NCBI GenBank assembly: GCA_020631355.1
Contig: JAHDHL010000021.1
Span: 23,111-87,110, forward strand
Direction: 5' to 3'
DNA length: 64,000 bases
Origin: Saprospiraceae bacterium
GTDB taxonomy: Bacteria > Bacteroidota > Bacteroidia > Chitinophagales > Saprospiraceae
Made by a program: the position numbers and the translations under genes. Below the pieces are notes generated by a model. The model was not told the DNA's origin, searched no databases, and saw nothing but the letters and a program-made list of their open reading frames with translations. Shown piece after piece: positions 56,301-64,000 of this stretch (position 1 is its first letter; the number at the start of each line of letters is the position of its first letter).

Positions 56301-56647
56301 AGAAGTTCTTCTGTCTCAGGATGGAAAAAGGCTACATCCTCGTCATTCCATAACCATAGATATCCCTCATTATCCTGTGTAATCCTACTGATATAATTGA
56401 AGCTGAAACCACTTTCTTGCTGTTTGAACCATTTGAATGATTCTCCATCAAACATATTCAATCCATAACGGGAACCAATCCAAACCAAACCATTCCTATC
56501 CTCAAAAGTACAGTGTACCTCTCGATGTGATAATCCATCCTTAGTGCCATAGTGAATGGCATTCATCACCAAATCCTGAGCATTGGCATGGGTAAACGCC
56601 ACTACCATGAATAGTAATGAAATTAAGATTTTGAGAATTTGTTTCAT
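53396..56647 (-). CDS. Propeller/Y_Y_Y sensor histidine kinase (HK1)
   Basis: 1083 aa from the ATG at 56647 (a TTG two codons upstream is less likely), with a signal peptide ending at ANAQ. A periplasmic reg_prop beta-propeller (about 30-690: DGLSHREVHCTFEDRNGLVW, GYLWMSTDAGLVQF) is followed by a Y_Y_Y domain (about 710-785), one membrane helix (about 790-812), a coiled coil and the kinase core. The phospho-accepting His is about residue 864 in LGHDLRKP, with the ATPase boxes NIMDNAIKYT, DSGVGIS and GTGLGLH. No receiver is fused. Its kinase core closely resembles that of HK2; the sensors are different. It follows RR2 by about 130 bp and is itself followed by the RR1 gene. Confidence 0.92.
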   Translation of the reverse strand: MKQILKILISLLFMVVAFTHANAQDLVMNAIHYGTKDGLSHREVHCTFEDRNGLVWIGSRYGLNMFDGESFKWFKQQESGFSFNYISRITQDNEGYLWLWNDEDVAFFHPETEELLSVEERFGPSVPFERKLITSGSWKFWEVRDVIRDEQGRLYLHSPDHQKIIIYDKWDKFEEIDLSELQAFDLRYRLSNGDLVLIHGNQLTVINPQGKTRFTIEPDDAYQINQVFEINGKLSYSYEIKGNEGEWKYLVYDTTSRKSTLIPSLNSSITYFNPIEDTFWSLEDGLWKTFDSKGTLINSYNGKDILPDQVLNYINYFFVDGKGRVWLNSDVGISMLQLNPTLFKRYFTPSDDFLLNTSVRGIWNEEDTLYANLEMGGLVRMNLSDGTWELVDQTLEDPGTVLGDKQVDYWGRPIKKDKDGKFWVGGRRTLRSLDMKEDKVEYYYHKVESDGRYSLIDIWSIHLKEDIIWLGTGNGLAFKDRGAPTIQILPIGDEFREFKSAIVLQIIEESPTEYWLCTNRGLYLFNPKTRNIQARYWAGGNEEHFLPETDIQHIHKDQKGTYWISSISGLIKWNRNTNESQLFDKRNNFPDNNVYGVMEDKEGYLWMSTDAGLVQFDKESFDVMVLTTDDGLPDAEFNRISFFNASDGALFFGGMEGIVSFNPNQLPQRKKQDNRLYITDIQIFNDGTNELEDITQSARKSQSIRLGRDNPYFILDFSLLNYGFRNNKKYAYRINGFSNNWIVLDESKLRVNKMPFGKYTLEIKGYDKGDFNNGDTLTFEVDIPIPFYRTTWFYILMSLGVIGMVVLFFRYRSLIQKRRQEELERQIEIANKDLQEKYVLISEQKDELEKLNFTKDRIFAILGHDLRKPAIAFRGMARKINFLLKKKDYERMEKFGVSIERDALGLNILTDNLLNWAMAQNNSMPSKKEKLELGGIVEEVILTLARLSDDKELHVRNEIEDGIWIYANRSSLLTIIRNIMDNAIKYTKREGVILLQSQTTDKGIEVKIRDSGVGISSDKLKDIFQLSREKSTDGTSGEKGTGLGLHLVYELIKQHDGDIRIESEVGKGTTFFLFFPFEGIQNN

Positions 56648-56662
56648 GTTCAAGTATCCTTA

Positions 56663-56696
56663 TACCTGGATGATTGGAGCCCCAATCATCCAGGTA
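56663..56696 (-). promoter_or_regulatory. 15-bp hairpin between the RR2 and HK1 genes
   Basis: Stem TACCTGGATGATTGG and complement with a 4-base loop, only 16 bp before the HK1 start codon. There is no T-run after it. It may slow transcription between RR2 and HK1 or hide the HK1 ribosome site. Confidence 0.55.
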
Positions 56697-56774
56697 TGGT
56701 TGGTAAAATAGAAAAGTTTCCATGAAACAAGAAGTGACTGTCTTAAATAGGTAGTAAAGCTAGACTCATTAACA

Positions 56775-57542
56775 TCAGCCCAATTTCATTCTCTGTAAGA
56801 AATCCTGTCTTTTAGAGCGGCTTAGTAGAACCGTCTGGCCATTTTGGGTTTTCAGGGTATTTTCTTCCATATTGATACTCTTGAAGAAATCCAGATTCAG
56901 TATATGGCCTCTATGGGTTCTCATGAATTTATCATCAGGAAGCAAACCTTCAAGGTAACTGAGTTTGAACTTCGAGTAGAATTTTTGGTCACCCACATAG
57001 ATATTGGAATAGTTGCCATCCGCTTCTATACATTGTATATCCTTGATGTCTATCCTATAATAAACCTTTTGTTTTTTGAGGAACATTGCATCCTTGAAAA
57101 TGACATTCTCATCATCCTTGACACTGGATGTTTCTTCTTCCTTGGTTGTTTCGACAGGGTTATGCTGAGCCAATTTTTTCATGGCCAGGTTAATGGTGGT
57201 CCGGAGTGAGAACTTATTCGCGGGTTTCACCAAATAGCCTACGATATTGGTTTTCTTGGCGGCCTCATAATGTTGTTCATCATCAAAACTTGTGATGAAT
57301 ATGATGGGAATACCAGTATCCTTAATCGACTCACCCAACTGTATCCCTGTCAAGTTTCCTTTGATATCTATATCCATCAGGATGATATCAGGAGGATTCC
57401 CATAGATGATAGACATGGCATCTGATGAGTTATCCACCCTACCTGCGAGTTCATACCCAATTTCCTGAACCAGCATTTCCAGTTCCAATGCAAATGAGAG
57501 GTCATCCTCTACGATTAATATTCTTAATTGACAGTTTGCCAT
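56775..57542 (-). CDS. LytTR-family response regulator (RR2)
   Basis: 255 aa. Receiver 1-120 with Glu12/Asp13, phospho-Asp57 (ILMDIDIKG), Thr84 and Lys106; then a linker and a LytTR domain (about 153-255; KDIQCIEADGNYSNIY, RTHRGHILNLDFF). The residue numbers of the receiver are the same as in RR1, so the two genes come from a duplication. It starts 36 bp after the HK2 gene and is its likely partner. Together they may act through the ACCATTCAC boxes in the island; which regulator reads which box is not known. Confidence 0.93.
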   Translation of the reverse strand: MANCQLRILIVEDDLSFALELEMLVQEIGYELAGRVDNSSDAMSIIYGNPPDIILMDIDIKGNLTGIQLGESIKDTGIPIIFITSFDDEQHYEAAKKTNIVGYLVKPANKFSLRTTINLAMKKLAQHNPVETTKEEETSSVKDDENVIFKDAMFLKKQKVYYRIDIKDIQCIEADGNYSNIYVGDQKFYSKFKLSYLEGLLPDDKFMRTHRGHILNLDFFKSINMEENTLKTQNGQTVLLSRSKRQDFLQRMKLG

Positions 57543-57578
57543 GATGTTCGCTTGTTTCGTTTGTGTAATGATTTAAGG

Positions 57579-59708
57579 TTAAGCTGCTTTGAGATTGATA
57601 CTGAAAGTGGTTCCCTTTCCTTGTTTACTATCCACTGAAATATCCCCCTTATTCATTTTAATGAGTTCGTGTACCAGATGTAATCCCAATCCGGTGCCCT
57701 TTTCTCCTGAAGTTCCTTTGGTACTCTTATTCTTCTGAAGTAAGAAAAGCGTCTTCATTTTTTCATCCGACATACCTACACCTGAATCTATGATTTCAAC
57801 ATTGATTCCTCTACCAGATGGTATGGTTCTGACTTGGATAGACCCGCCATTCGGAGTGAATTTGATGGCATTATCGACCAAGTTCCTTATGATGGTCAGT
57901 AATGAGTTCCTATCTGCCAAAACCAAGGTTCCTTCCTTTACTTCGGAAATCAATCGGATTTCCTTATCCTCCGCCAATCTTCCCAAAGTGAGAAATACTT
58001 CCTCAATCACTTCATCCATTTCTATTTCCTCCGGTTGGTAGGGTAGGGCATTCTTTTGGGTTAGTGCCCAATTCAGTAGATTATCCGTCAGGGTATTCAA
58101 TCCCAAGGCTGACCTTTCGATACTTTCCCCTAGTTCCTCCAAGGTATTGTAGTCCTTTTTCTCCAAGAGGTAATTGACCTTGCGGGCAATGCCCCTGAAT
58201 GCCAATGCTGGTTTTCGCATATCGTGTCCTAAGACCGCGAATATCCTATCCTTGGTATGATTCAGGGATTCCAATTGTGTTTTTTGATTCTCAATCATTT
58301 GATTTTTCTGTTCCAGAATCTGATTCGCCCTATTCTTCATCCTATAGCTCCTATACATCAGGAAAGCAATCAATCCGAAAAGGATTGCTCCACCAATGAG
58401 TCCTTTCTGAATCATGGCCTGTCTTTCCAGGTCTGCCTCATGGGCTATCTTGACAGCGTTCCGTTCTTTCTCGAATTCATTTTCCAGTGTCAGTTTGGTA
58501 TAGGAACGAATGAGTTCCTCATTGAACAGTGTATCCTTGATGGTCATGTTCTGTTCCAGAGCCCAAAGTGCCTGTTGGGTATCACCCAACCCTTTGTAGG
58601 ATTGATACAAACACTCGCAAGCATCCCGGACAACTGCATTGTAATCATCCTGAATCGCCATTTCATAAGAAATATTACAATATCTATTAGCCGACTGGAA
58701 ATCCTTTTCAAGAATGGCATATTGGCCCAAATACAAGTGGGCTTTCATGAGTTCTTGGGTATTGTTCTGTTCCTGTGATAATTGGAGGAAGTCATCCATG
58801 TAAGTTCTTGCAGAAGCCTCATCGTTCCAATTCTTATAGAATTGTATCATTTCATCAATGACTGCTATCTTATCATTCACAAACCCTAGGGAATCCGCGA
58901 ATTGAATGGCCTGATTGAAATGATTAATGGCCGATACGGAATCTTTCATATCTGATCTGAGAATCCCCATATTATTGTGATAATACAGCAAGGTGTACAG
59001 GTCATCCAATTCCTTTCCTATGTTCTCATTGTATCTGAAATATTCCTCAGCCTTATCAAAGTGCTTGGCTTTCCGTTCCAATATTCCCATGGAGAAATAA
59101 GGGTTGACCATTAATTCCTTATCATTCAATTCCTCCGCTAAATCCACTGCCTTAGAAAAGGCATCCATGGCCTGTTCAGCCATGTCTTCCTCTAAATAGT
59201 TGCTTCCCAAAAAATACATGGAATACTGTTGGCTTCTTAGGTTTCCGACCTCCTTGGCTATCCTAAGAATTTCCCTAACTTCCTCTACTGCGGCTTGCTT
59301 TTGCCCTGTGACTTTCAAGCAACGAGCTATATTTCCCATTACACCCAATACGCCTCCATTATTTCCATCTAAACGGAATTCTTCCTTGGCCATTTGGTAG
59401 TATGCCACACCAGATTCGCAATCACCTGTCTGATGATGCAGAATTCCCAGTGCATTCAATATATTGGCCTTGGCCTTATGGCTATTGGTCGTTTTGGCTA
59501 AGGCATAATTCTCTTTTGCCATAATCTTGGCACTGTCTGGTTGTGTATATGCATAACCGTACTGAATCAGAAGAATGTGTGCCTCCAATCTGACTGTATC
59601 CGGTAGGGATTGATTGTTCCAAACATTCCTTAGGGAATCCAAATTCATGGCTGAAGATGATGTTGTAAACAACAGAATGGATAGGCATATGAATATGGTA
59701 TTTTTCAC
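57579..59708 (-). CDS. TPR-sensor histidine kinase (HK2)
   Basis: 709 aa with a signal peptide ending at SSSA. Periplasmic residues about 30-425 form six or more TPR-like units (AKANILNALGILHHQTGD, AEEYFRYNENIGKEL, LLYYHNNMGILRSD). One membrane helix (about 434-452) and a coiled coil lead to the kinase core with phospho-accepting His495 (LGHDMRKP) and boxes NLVDNAIKFT, DSGVGMS and GTGLGLH. HK1 has the same kinase core with a propeller sensor instead, so the sensors were exchanged. The gene starts about 190 bp after a three-box promoter and is followed by RR2. Confidence 0.93.
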   Translation of the reverse strand: MKNTIFICLSILLFTTSSSAMNLDSLRNVWNNQSLPDTVRLEAHILLIQYGYAYTQPDSAKIMAKENYALAKTTNSHKAKANILNALGILHHQTGDCESGVAYYQMAKEEFRLDGNNGGVLGVMGNIARCLKVTGQKQAAVEEVREILRIAKEVGNLRSQQYSMYFLGSNYLEEDMAEQAMDAFSKAVDLAEELNDKELMVNPYFSMGILERKAKHFDKAEEYFRYNENIGKELDDLYTLLYYHNNMGILRSDMKDSVSAINHFNQAIQFADSLGFVNDKIAVIDEMIQFYKNWNDEASARTYMDDFLQLSQEQNNTQELMKAHLYLGQYAILEKDFQSANRYCNISYEMAIQDDYNAVVRDACECLYQSYKGLGDTQQALWALEQNMTIKDTLFNEELIRSYTKLTLENEFEKERNAVKIAHEADLERQAMIQKGLIGGAILFGLIAFLMYRSYRMKNRANQILEQKNQMIENQKTQLESLNHTKDRIFAVLGHDMRKPALAFRGIARKVNYLLEKKDYNTLEELGESIERSALGLNTLTDNLLNWALTQKNALPYQPEEIEMDEVIEEVFLTLGRLAEDKEIRLISEVKEGTLVLADRNSLLTIIRNLVDNAIKFTPNGGSIQVRTIPSGRGINVEIIDSGVGMSDEKMKTLFLLQKNKSTKGTSGEKGTGLGLHLVHELIKMNKGDISVDSKQGKGTTFSINLKAA

Positions 59709-59841
59709 GGAGTGCGATTTAAGTTGGTATTCGTTTTATTTCTTTGAAACTGATGTTGTGATAAAGAATGAATATTTCGTCATAACATTGATTTCTAAGG
59801 TAATTATAATCTGAAATGATACCTAATCAGGTCGTAAAATA

Positions 59842-59863
59842 GGGGCTGTGCTTCCACAGCCCC
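59842..59863 (-). terminator. GC-rich hairpin in the HK2 leader (attenuator candidate)
   Basis: A perfect 9-bp stem GGGGCTGTG/CACAGCCCC with a 4-base loop, followed on the minus strand by TATTTTACG. It lies about 40 bp after the -7 box at 59900-59907 and about 135 bp before the HK2 start. Transcripts from the box promoter may partly stop here, making a short RNA. Confidence 0.55.
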
Positions 59864-59899
59864 AGACCATAAATCAAGATTGTGTTTGTTCTGATGATT

Positions 59900-59991
59900 C
59901 AAAAATAGGGACTCATTGAGGTTCTGAATCGGACTTCTTGGTCAGTTGCAGGGTTTTGGTGGTGAATGGTTGGATTCTCATTGTGAAAGGT
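59900..59991 (-). promoter_or_regulatory. Promoter before HK2 with LytTR-type direct repeats
   Basis: Minus-strand boxes ACCTTTCAC (59991-59983), ACCATTCAC (59970-59962) and a poor third GCAACTGAC (59949-59941) are 21 bp apart. The -7 box TATTTTTG (59907-59900) follows after 33 bp. The flank CCAAAACCCTGC after the second box is also nearly the same as at 45134-45146, so the two elements share ancestry. Confidence 0.7.
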
Positions 59992-60056
59992 CTGTTTTGA
60001 AAACCAGTAGATTCCTTTCTTGCATCCGTTCTTGATAGTCTAGTACTTGGGAAATA

Positions 60057-60092
60057 GAAAAAGGGCAGGAATGATTTCATTCCTGCCCTTTT
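60057..60092 (-). terminator. Terminator after the second SprB adhesin gene
   Basis: 14-bp or longer stem AAGGGCAGGAATGA/TCATTCCTGCCCTT with a 2-base centre; the minus strand then reads CTTTTTCTATTT. It ends the adhesin transcript 27 bp after the stop. Confidence 0.85.
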
Positions 60093-60118
60093 CACCTTTA
60101 ATAAGGATTTAAATCCAG

Positions 60119-63100
60119 TTATCTTTTCATTACTTTTTCAGTACCGATCAACTGACCATCCTTTTCTACTACAATCATATACAATCCTGATGGATAAGAT
60201 GATAGATCCACTTCGATTTGTGTGGTAGTCTGTAGTAATGTTCCAGTCGTATTGAATACGAATATTGTAGGATTCTCTACGTCGGAACTTACCTTAATCA
60301 TACCTGTCGTAGGATTAGGACTCACAGACATATCCAAGGCAACTTCCTCAATGGAAGCTTCGGATTCATCATCCAAATCGGCAGCAATCCTTACATTTTC
60401 CTCACAATCGAATTGACTTTCGTGTGCACCCATATCCACTGTATTATACATTCTTGGATTACCTACGATGTCTTCTGAACGCATAGCATAAGCGTCATCA
60501 CCAGCATCCACTGCCGGAGAGCAAGGTTCCAAGGAGAAATCAGGATTGAACATGATATCACCAGCCGTTGCAGAATACAGATTACCCGTTGCGGTACCAT
60601 TGATACTTTCACCTTGGATATAGCAATTGACAGTTGTCAATACAACCTCACCCGGGCCATATTCCTTATGTCCTTTGGTGTAGGATAAATCCTGATGTGC
60701 AATGATACTATTATAGTAATTTGCAGTAACGGTATATCCACTGTAAGCTTGTAGTGAAACTAGTGCCTTATCCTTTAATTCACCAACCACAGTGGAATTA
60801 TACATTTCCAATGTATGGTCCCTGTAGAATGCAGAAACCCTGATTGCATTGGCATTCGCTGAATGGTTATCTGCGATGACTGAATTATCAAATAAGGTAG
60901 TGTTCGCATTATGAAGCTCGACAGCACAACGAGCTGCGGCAGTATTATCAATGATTTCAGTTGTTCTGACCATTACATCAGAGTTATTACTACTGTAGAT
61001 GGCACTTCCGTAATCAGCTCTATTCTTTCTGAATGATGAATCCTCAATGTTTACAACGGATGATGATGAAGCAAAGAATGCACCACCTTTTTCAGCCTTG
61101 TTCCATCTGAATTTCACATCTCTTAGCGTTAGTTCGGAAGCATTCACATACAAACCTCCACCTCTCTTGGTAGCAAATGTAGAACCTGTGGCATTTCCGT
61201 GCTTGATGGTTACACCATCAATAACCGCACAGGTGATATTATTCGCTAATACAACGTGGAAAGAATTACCATTATTGAATGATCCATCCTGGTCCAAGTC
61301 TCCTGAAAGGATAGTTGTGTACATGTCTGCATCACGCATACCACCACCTGCTGGATAACCACCCATCAATACCATACCCGGCATGATTTCGAAGTATTCA
61401 TCTTGTGTAGCAACTGATGGGTAATAAGTACCCTCAGCAACGTGAATGGTTCTGTAATAACCACCCATCAATGCATCCTGTAAATCCGTGTAGGCATCTT
61501 CCCAAGAAGAACCATCATTCGCACCTGTTGCAGTAGCATCAACGTAGATGTCACCCTCTGCACCTGTACTTACATCCTCAATTAGAATTGTGGCAGGAAC
61601 GATACAATAATTCGCATCCTGGATAGCCACACCATAAATACCAGCCGTAAGGCCTGTTGCTGTTTCAGAAGTGTTACCATTGGTCCACATATAATTATAT
61701 GGTGCGGTACCTCCTGTGACATTCACAGTGACTTCAGCTATGTCCGCTTCTGAGCAAGTCAAAGGAACATCCAAGTTGATTGTAGCAATCATCGTATCAG
61801 GTGCAGAAACTTCAACTGAAGCAAGCGTTACACATTCATTCGCATCTGTTACCGTGATATCATAAATTCCAGCAGGAACATCTGTAATAGAAGTGGAAGT
61901 TACTCCATTACTCCATAGGTATGTGTAAGGCATTACTCCTCCCATTACAGTGAAACTAGCAGCTCCATCCGAACCACCCGGACAAGTTACGCCAGCATCT
62001 TCCTGAACGGTTACAATCACTTCTGTTGGTTCTGTTATTTCGGTCTCACTATCAACAATACAACCATTGGCATCCGTTATGGTAACATTATACAATCCGG
62101 CAGGAACATCCATGATGGAAGCGGTAGTTGCTCCATTGGACCATTCGTATGTATAAGGCATTACACCTCCGGTAACTACCGCGCTTGCCGCACCCTCAGC
62201 AGCACCGAAGCAAGATACATTACTATCCACAGTAAGCTCTACAAGAAGTAGTTCAGGCTCACTAACAACAATTGTATCACTAACGATACATCCATTATCA
62301 TCTATGACAGAAACATAATGTTCACCTACTGTTAATTCGGTAGCTGAAGCAGTTGTTTCTCCATTAGACCAGATGAATGTGTATGGCATGGTTCCTCCCA
62401 TAGGAGAGACAGTTGCTGCTCCATCATTACCGCCATTACAGGATACATCATTATCCAATACGACGGTTGACTGTAAGGAATCAGGTTCCATTACCATGGT
62501 AATATCCACTGCTGTACAACCGTTGGCATCCGTAACGGTAACATCATATAAGCCACTGGTCAAGTTATTTGCAGTATCAGATGTTTGTCCATTACTCCAT
62601 TCATAGGTATAAGGGGCAATACCTCCGACAGTGCTTGCTACGGCAGAACCATTGGACAATCCATAACAAGTTACATCCTTATCCGTGGTGGCTGTTACCA
62701 CCAATTCTTCTGGCTCATCCAGTGTTACCTCTGTTTCAGAGGTACAACCATTGGCATCCGTTACAGTAACTGTATATGTACCAGCTAACAATTCATCATT
62801 TGTAGCAGTAGTTGCTCCATTATTCCATAGGAAAGTATAAGGCATTACTCCTCCTTCTGCAGATGCAGTAACTGCACCTTCAGGAACTTGGTAACATCTC
62901 AAATGTACATCTACCACAGCACCAGCAATAAGTTCAGCAGGAGCATTCACCATTACAAAATCAGTAGTTGTACAACCATTATTATCCGTAATCGTTACAA
63001 ACTGGGTTCCCTCATCAAGCATCAGGGCCGTAGCATTCGTTTCGCCGGTTGACCAAACATATGTATATGGTGCCACACCTCCAGTAGGATTCACTGTAGC

Positions 63101-64000
63101 TGAACCATCATTTCCTCCAAAACAAGTTACATCATTGTTCAATGTTGTAGTTGATTCTAAAAGAGGAGGTTCGGTGATTGTTATTTGAGAAGAAGATACA
63201 CAACCATTATCATCTGAGATGGTCACAGTGTATGTTCCGATTGGCTTATCTGAAATTGAAGCGGTCGTTTCTCCTGTGCTCCAGTCATATGTATATGGCA
63301 TAGTACCACCTGTAGCCATTGCAGAAGCGCTACCATCCTCAAGACCGAAGCAAGAAACATTCATATCTACCTGTGAAGTAGCGATAAGTTCAGTAGGTTC
63401 ATTGACAACAGCACTACCCTCAACGGTACAACCATTATCATCCGTAACAGTAACGGTGTATGTACCTGCCATCAAGGAAAAAGCTGTTGTAGTAGTTGCT
63501 CCATTACTCCAATTATAGGTATAAAATCCTGCTCCTCCAGAAACTGAAACTGTTGCTGTACCATCTGGAATTTGATAACACAACAAATCAGTGACGGCAA
63601 TGCTATCAATTACTAGAAGATCGGGTTCAGTCATCATGACTGAATCCAAGTGCATACAACCATTGGCATCCGTAATCGTTACAAACTGTAGTCCTGCCGC
63701 AAGATTCGAAGCGGTCTCTGTCGTTTCTCCATTTGACCATAGGTAGGTATAATCCGGAGTACCACCATCTGCTGTGACAGATGCTGCTCCATCAGAGCCA
63801 CCATTACAAGAAACACCATAATCAAAATTCATTGTTGAAACGAGTTCAGTTGGCTCATTAACTGTTGCAGAAGAAGTAATCGTACAACCATTGCTATCCG
63901 TGATGGTTGCCGTATATGTTCCCGCAGTCAAACCGGTAATAGCTTCAGTTGTTGCTCCATCGGACCATAAATATGAATAAGGTGGAGTACCACCAGAAAT
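60119..64000 (-). CDS. Giant SprB-repeat T9SS adhesin, N-terminal part beyond window
   Basis: The minus-strand frame stays open to base 64000, so more than 1290 residues are present and the start is missing. Ten full SprB repeats and a part of one more (each about 76 aa: CxGGxDGAA ... GGTMPYTYxWSNGxTT ... VTDANGC ... EP) fill the visible N-terminal part. They have a higher-order period of three repeats (684 bp between the CYQIP and CYQVP units). A beta-helix module (about 61,560-60,450; YVDATATGANDGSSW, MGGYYRTIHVAEGTY) and the sorting tail (SVSPNPTTG to GTEKVMKR) end it. The last 470 residues are a paralogue of the end of the 2335-aa adhesin. Surface-exposed, T9SS-dependent. Confidence 0.92.
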   Translation of the reverse strand: MSGGTPPYSYLWSDGATTEAITGLTAGTYTATITDSNGCTITSSATVNEPTELVSTMNFDYGVSCNGGSDGAASVTADGGTPDYTYLWSNGETTETASNLAAGLQFVTITDANGCMHLDSVMMTEPDLLVIDSIAVTDLLCYQIPDGTATVSVSGGAGFYTYNWSNGATTTTAFSLMAGTYTVTVTDDNGCTVEGSAVVNEPTELIATSQVDMNVSCFGLEDGSASAMATGGTMPYTYDWSTGETTASISDKPIGTYTVTISDDNGCVSSSQITITEPPLLESTTTLNNDVTCFGGNDGSATVNPTGGVAPYTYVWSTGETNATALMLDEGTQFVTITDNNGCTTTDFVMVNAPAELIAGAVVDVHLRCYQVPEGAVTASAEGGVMPYTFLWNNGATTATNDELLAGTYTVTVTDANGCTSETEVTLDEPEELVVTATTDKDVTCYGLSNGSAVASTVGGIAPYTYEWSNGQTSDTANNLTSGLYDVTVTDANGCTAVDITMVMEPDSLQSTVVLDNDVSCNGGNDGAATVSPMGGTMPYTFIWSNGETTASATELTVGEHYVSVIDDNGCIVSDTIVVSEPELLLVELTVDSNVSCFGAAEGAASAVVTGGVMPYTYEWSNGATTASIMDVPAGLYNVTITDANGCIVDSETEITEPTEVIVTVQEDAGVTCPGGSDGAASFTVMGGVMPYTYLWSNGVTSTSITDVPAGIYDITVTDANECVTLASVEVSAPDTMIATINLDVPLTCSEADIAEVTVNVTGGTAPYNYMWTNGNTSETATGLTAGIYGVAIQDANYCIVPATILIEDVSTGAEGDIYVDATATGANDGSSWEDAYTDLQDALMGGYYRTIHVAEGTYYPSVATQDEYFEIMPGMVLMGGYPAGGGMRDADMYTTILSGDLDQDGSFNNGNSFHVVLANNITCAVIDGVTIKHGNATGSTFATKRGGGLYVNASELTLRDVKFRWNKAEKGGAFFASSSSVVNIEDSSFRKNRADYGSAIYSSNNSDVMVRTTEIIDNTAAARCAVELHNANTTLFDNSVIADNHSANANAIRVSAFYRDHTLEMYNSTVVGELKDKALVSLQAYSGYTVTANYYNSIIAHQDLSYTKGHKEYGPGEVVLTTVNCYIQGESINGTATGNLYSATAGDIMFNPDFSLEPCSPAVDAGDDAYAMRSEDIVGNPRMYNTVDMGAHESQFDCEENVRIAADLDDESEASIEEVALDMSVSPNPTTGMIKVSSDVENPTIFVFNTTGTLLQTTTQIEVDLSSYPSGLYMIVVEKDGQLIGTEKVMKR

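Overview
The window looks like DNA of a marine-type member of the Bacteroidota. The signs are SusC/SusD glycan uptake genes, many lipoprotein signal peptides, type IX secretion (T9SS) C-terminal sorting tails, SprB-repeat adhesins, Y_Y_Y/propeller sensor proteins, and promoters of the TTTG...TAnnTTTG kind. No rRNA or tRNA gene and no CRISPR array was seen. The genus cannot be told from the sequence alone.

Layout. (1) 1-15.2 kb: a leftward beta-glucan (laminarin-like) utilisation operon (susC, susD, a PKD-type surface lipoprotein, GH16, GH3 cut by the window edge). A divergent propeller/Y_Y_Y/HTH regulator, a sodium:solute symporter, a 4-oxalocrotonate decarboxylase-like enzyme and an S9 peptidase follow. 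(2) 15.2-20.3 kb: a plasmid-style replication and partition module. It has a ParF-like ATPase, a ribbon-helix-helix protein behind a repeat-rich AT block, about 17 dispersed TTGCGTC-type repeats (plus two outliers), a Rep_3-like initiator and a KilA-N protein. The replicon may therefore be a megaplasmid or chromid, or carry an integrated one. (3) 20.3-41 kb: mixed housekeeping and accessory genes: a FIST sensor with a hybrid kinase, a glycosyltransferase, an APH-type kinase, an amidase, carbonic anhydrase with a divergent SulP transporter, a GH73 glucosaminidase, a LamG T9SS protein, a thioesterase, a YheT-like hydrolase, a DUF2207 protein, a peroxiredoxin-like lipoprotein and a large FG-GAP/ASPIC lipoprotein. 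(4) 41.2-64 kb: an all-leftward surface-adhesin island. Three very large T9SS proteins (1261, about 2335 and more than 1290 aa) surround two histidine kinase/LytTR response regulator pairs.

The most striking signal is in region 4. Four promoter regions (before the 1261-aa adhesin, the 2335-aa adhesin, one kinase gene and one response regulator gene) share one layout. Each has two or three 9-bp boxes (ACCATTCAC-like on the minus strand) at exactly 21-bp intervals, followed 32-33 bp later by a TAnnTTTG -7 box. Nine-bp direct repeats with 12-bp spacers are the known geometry of LytTR-family sites (AgrA, ComE). The island is therefore probably a self-contained, autoregulated regulon in which two paralogous sensor-kinase/LytTR systems control giant SprB/beta-helix adhesins.
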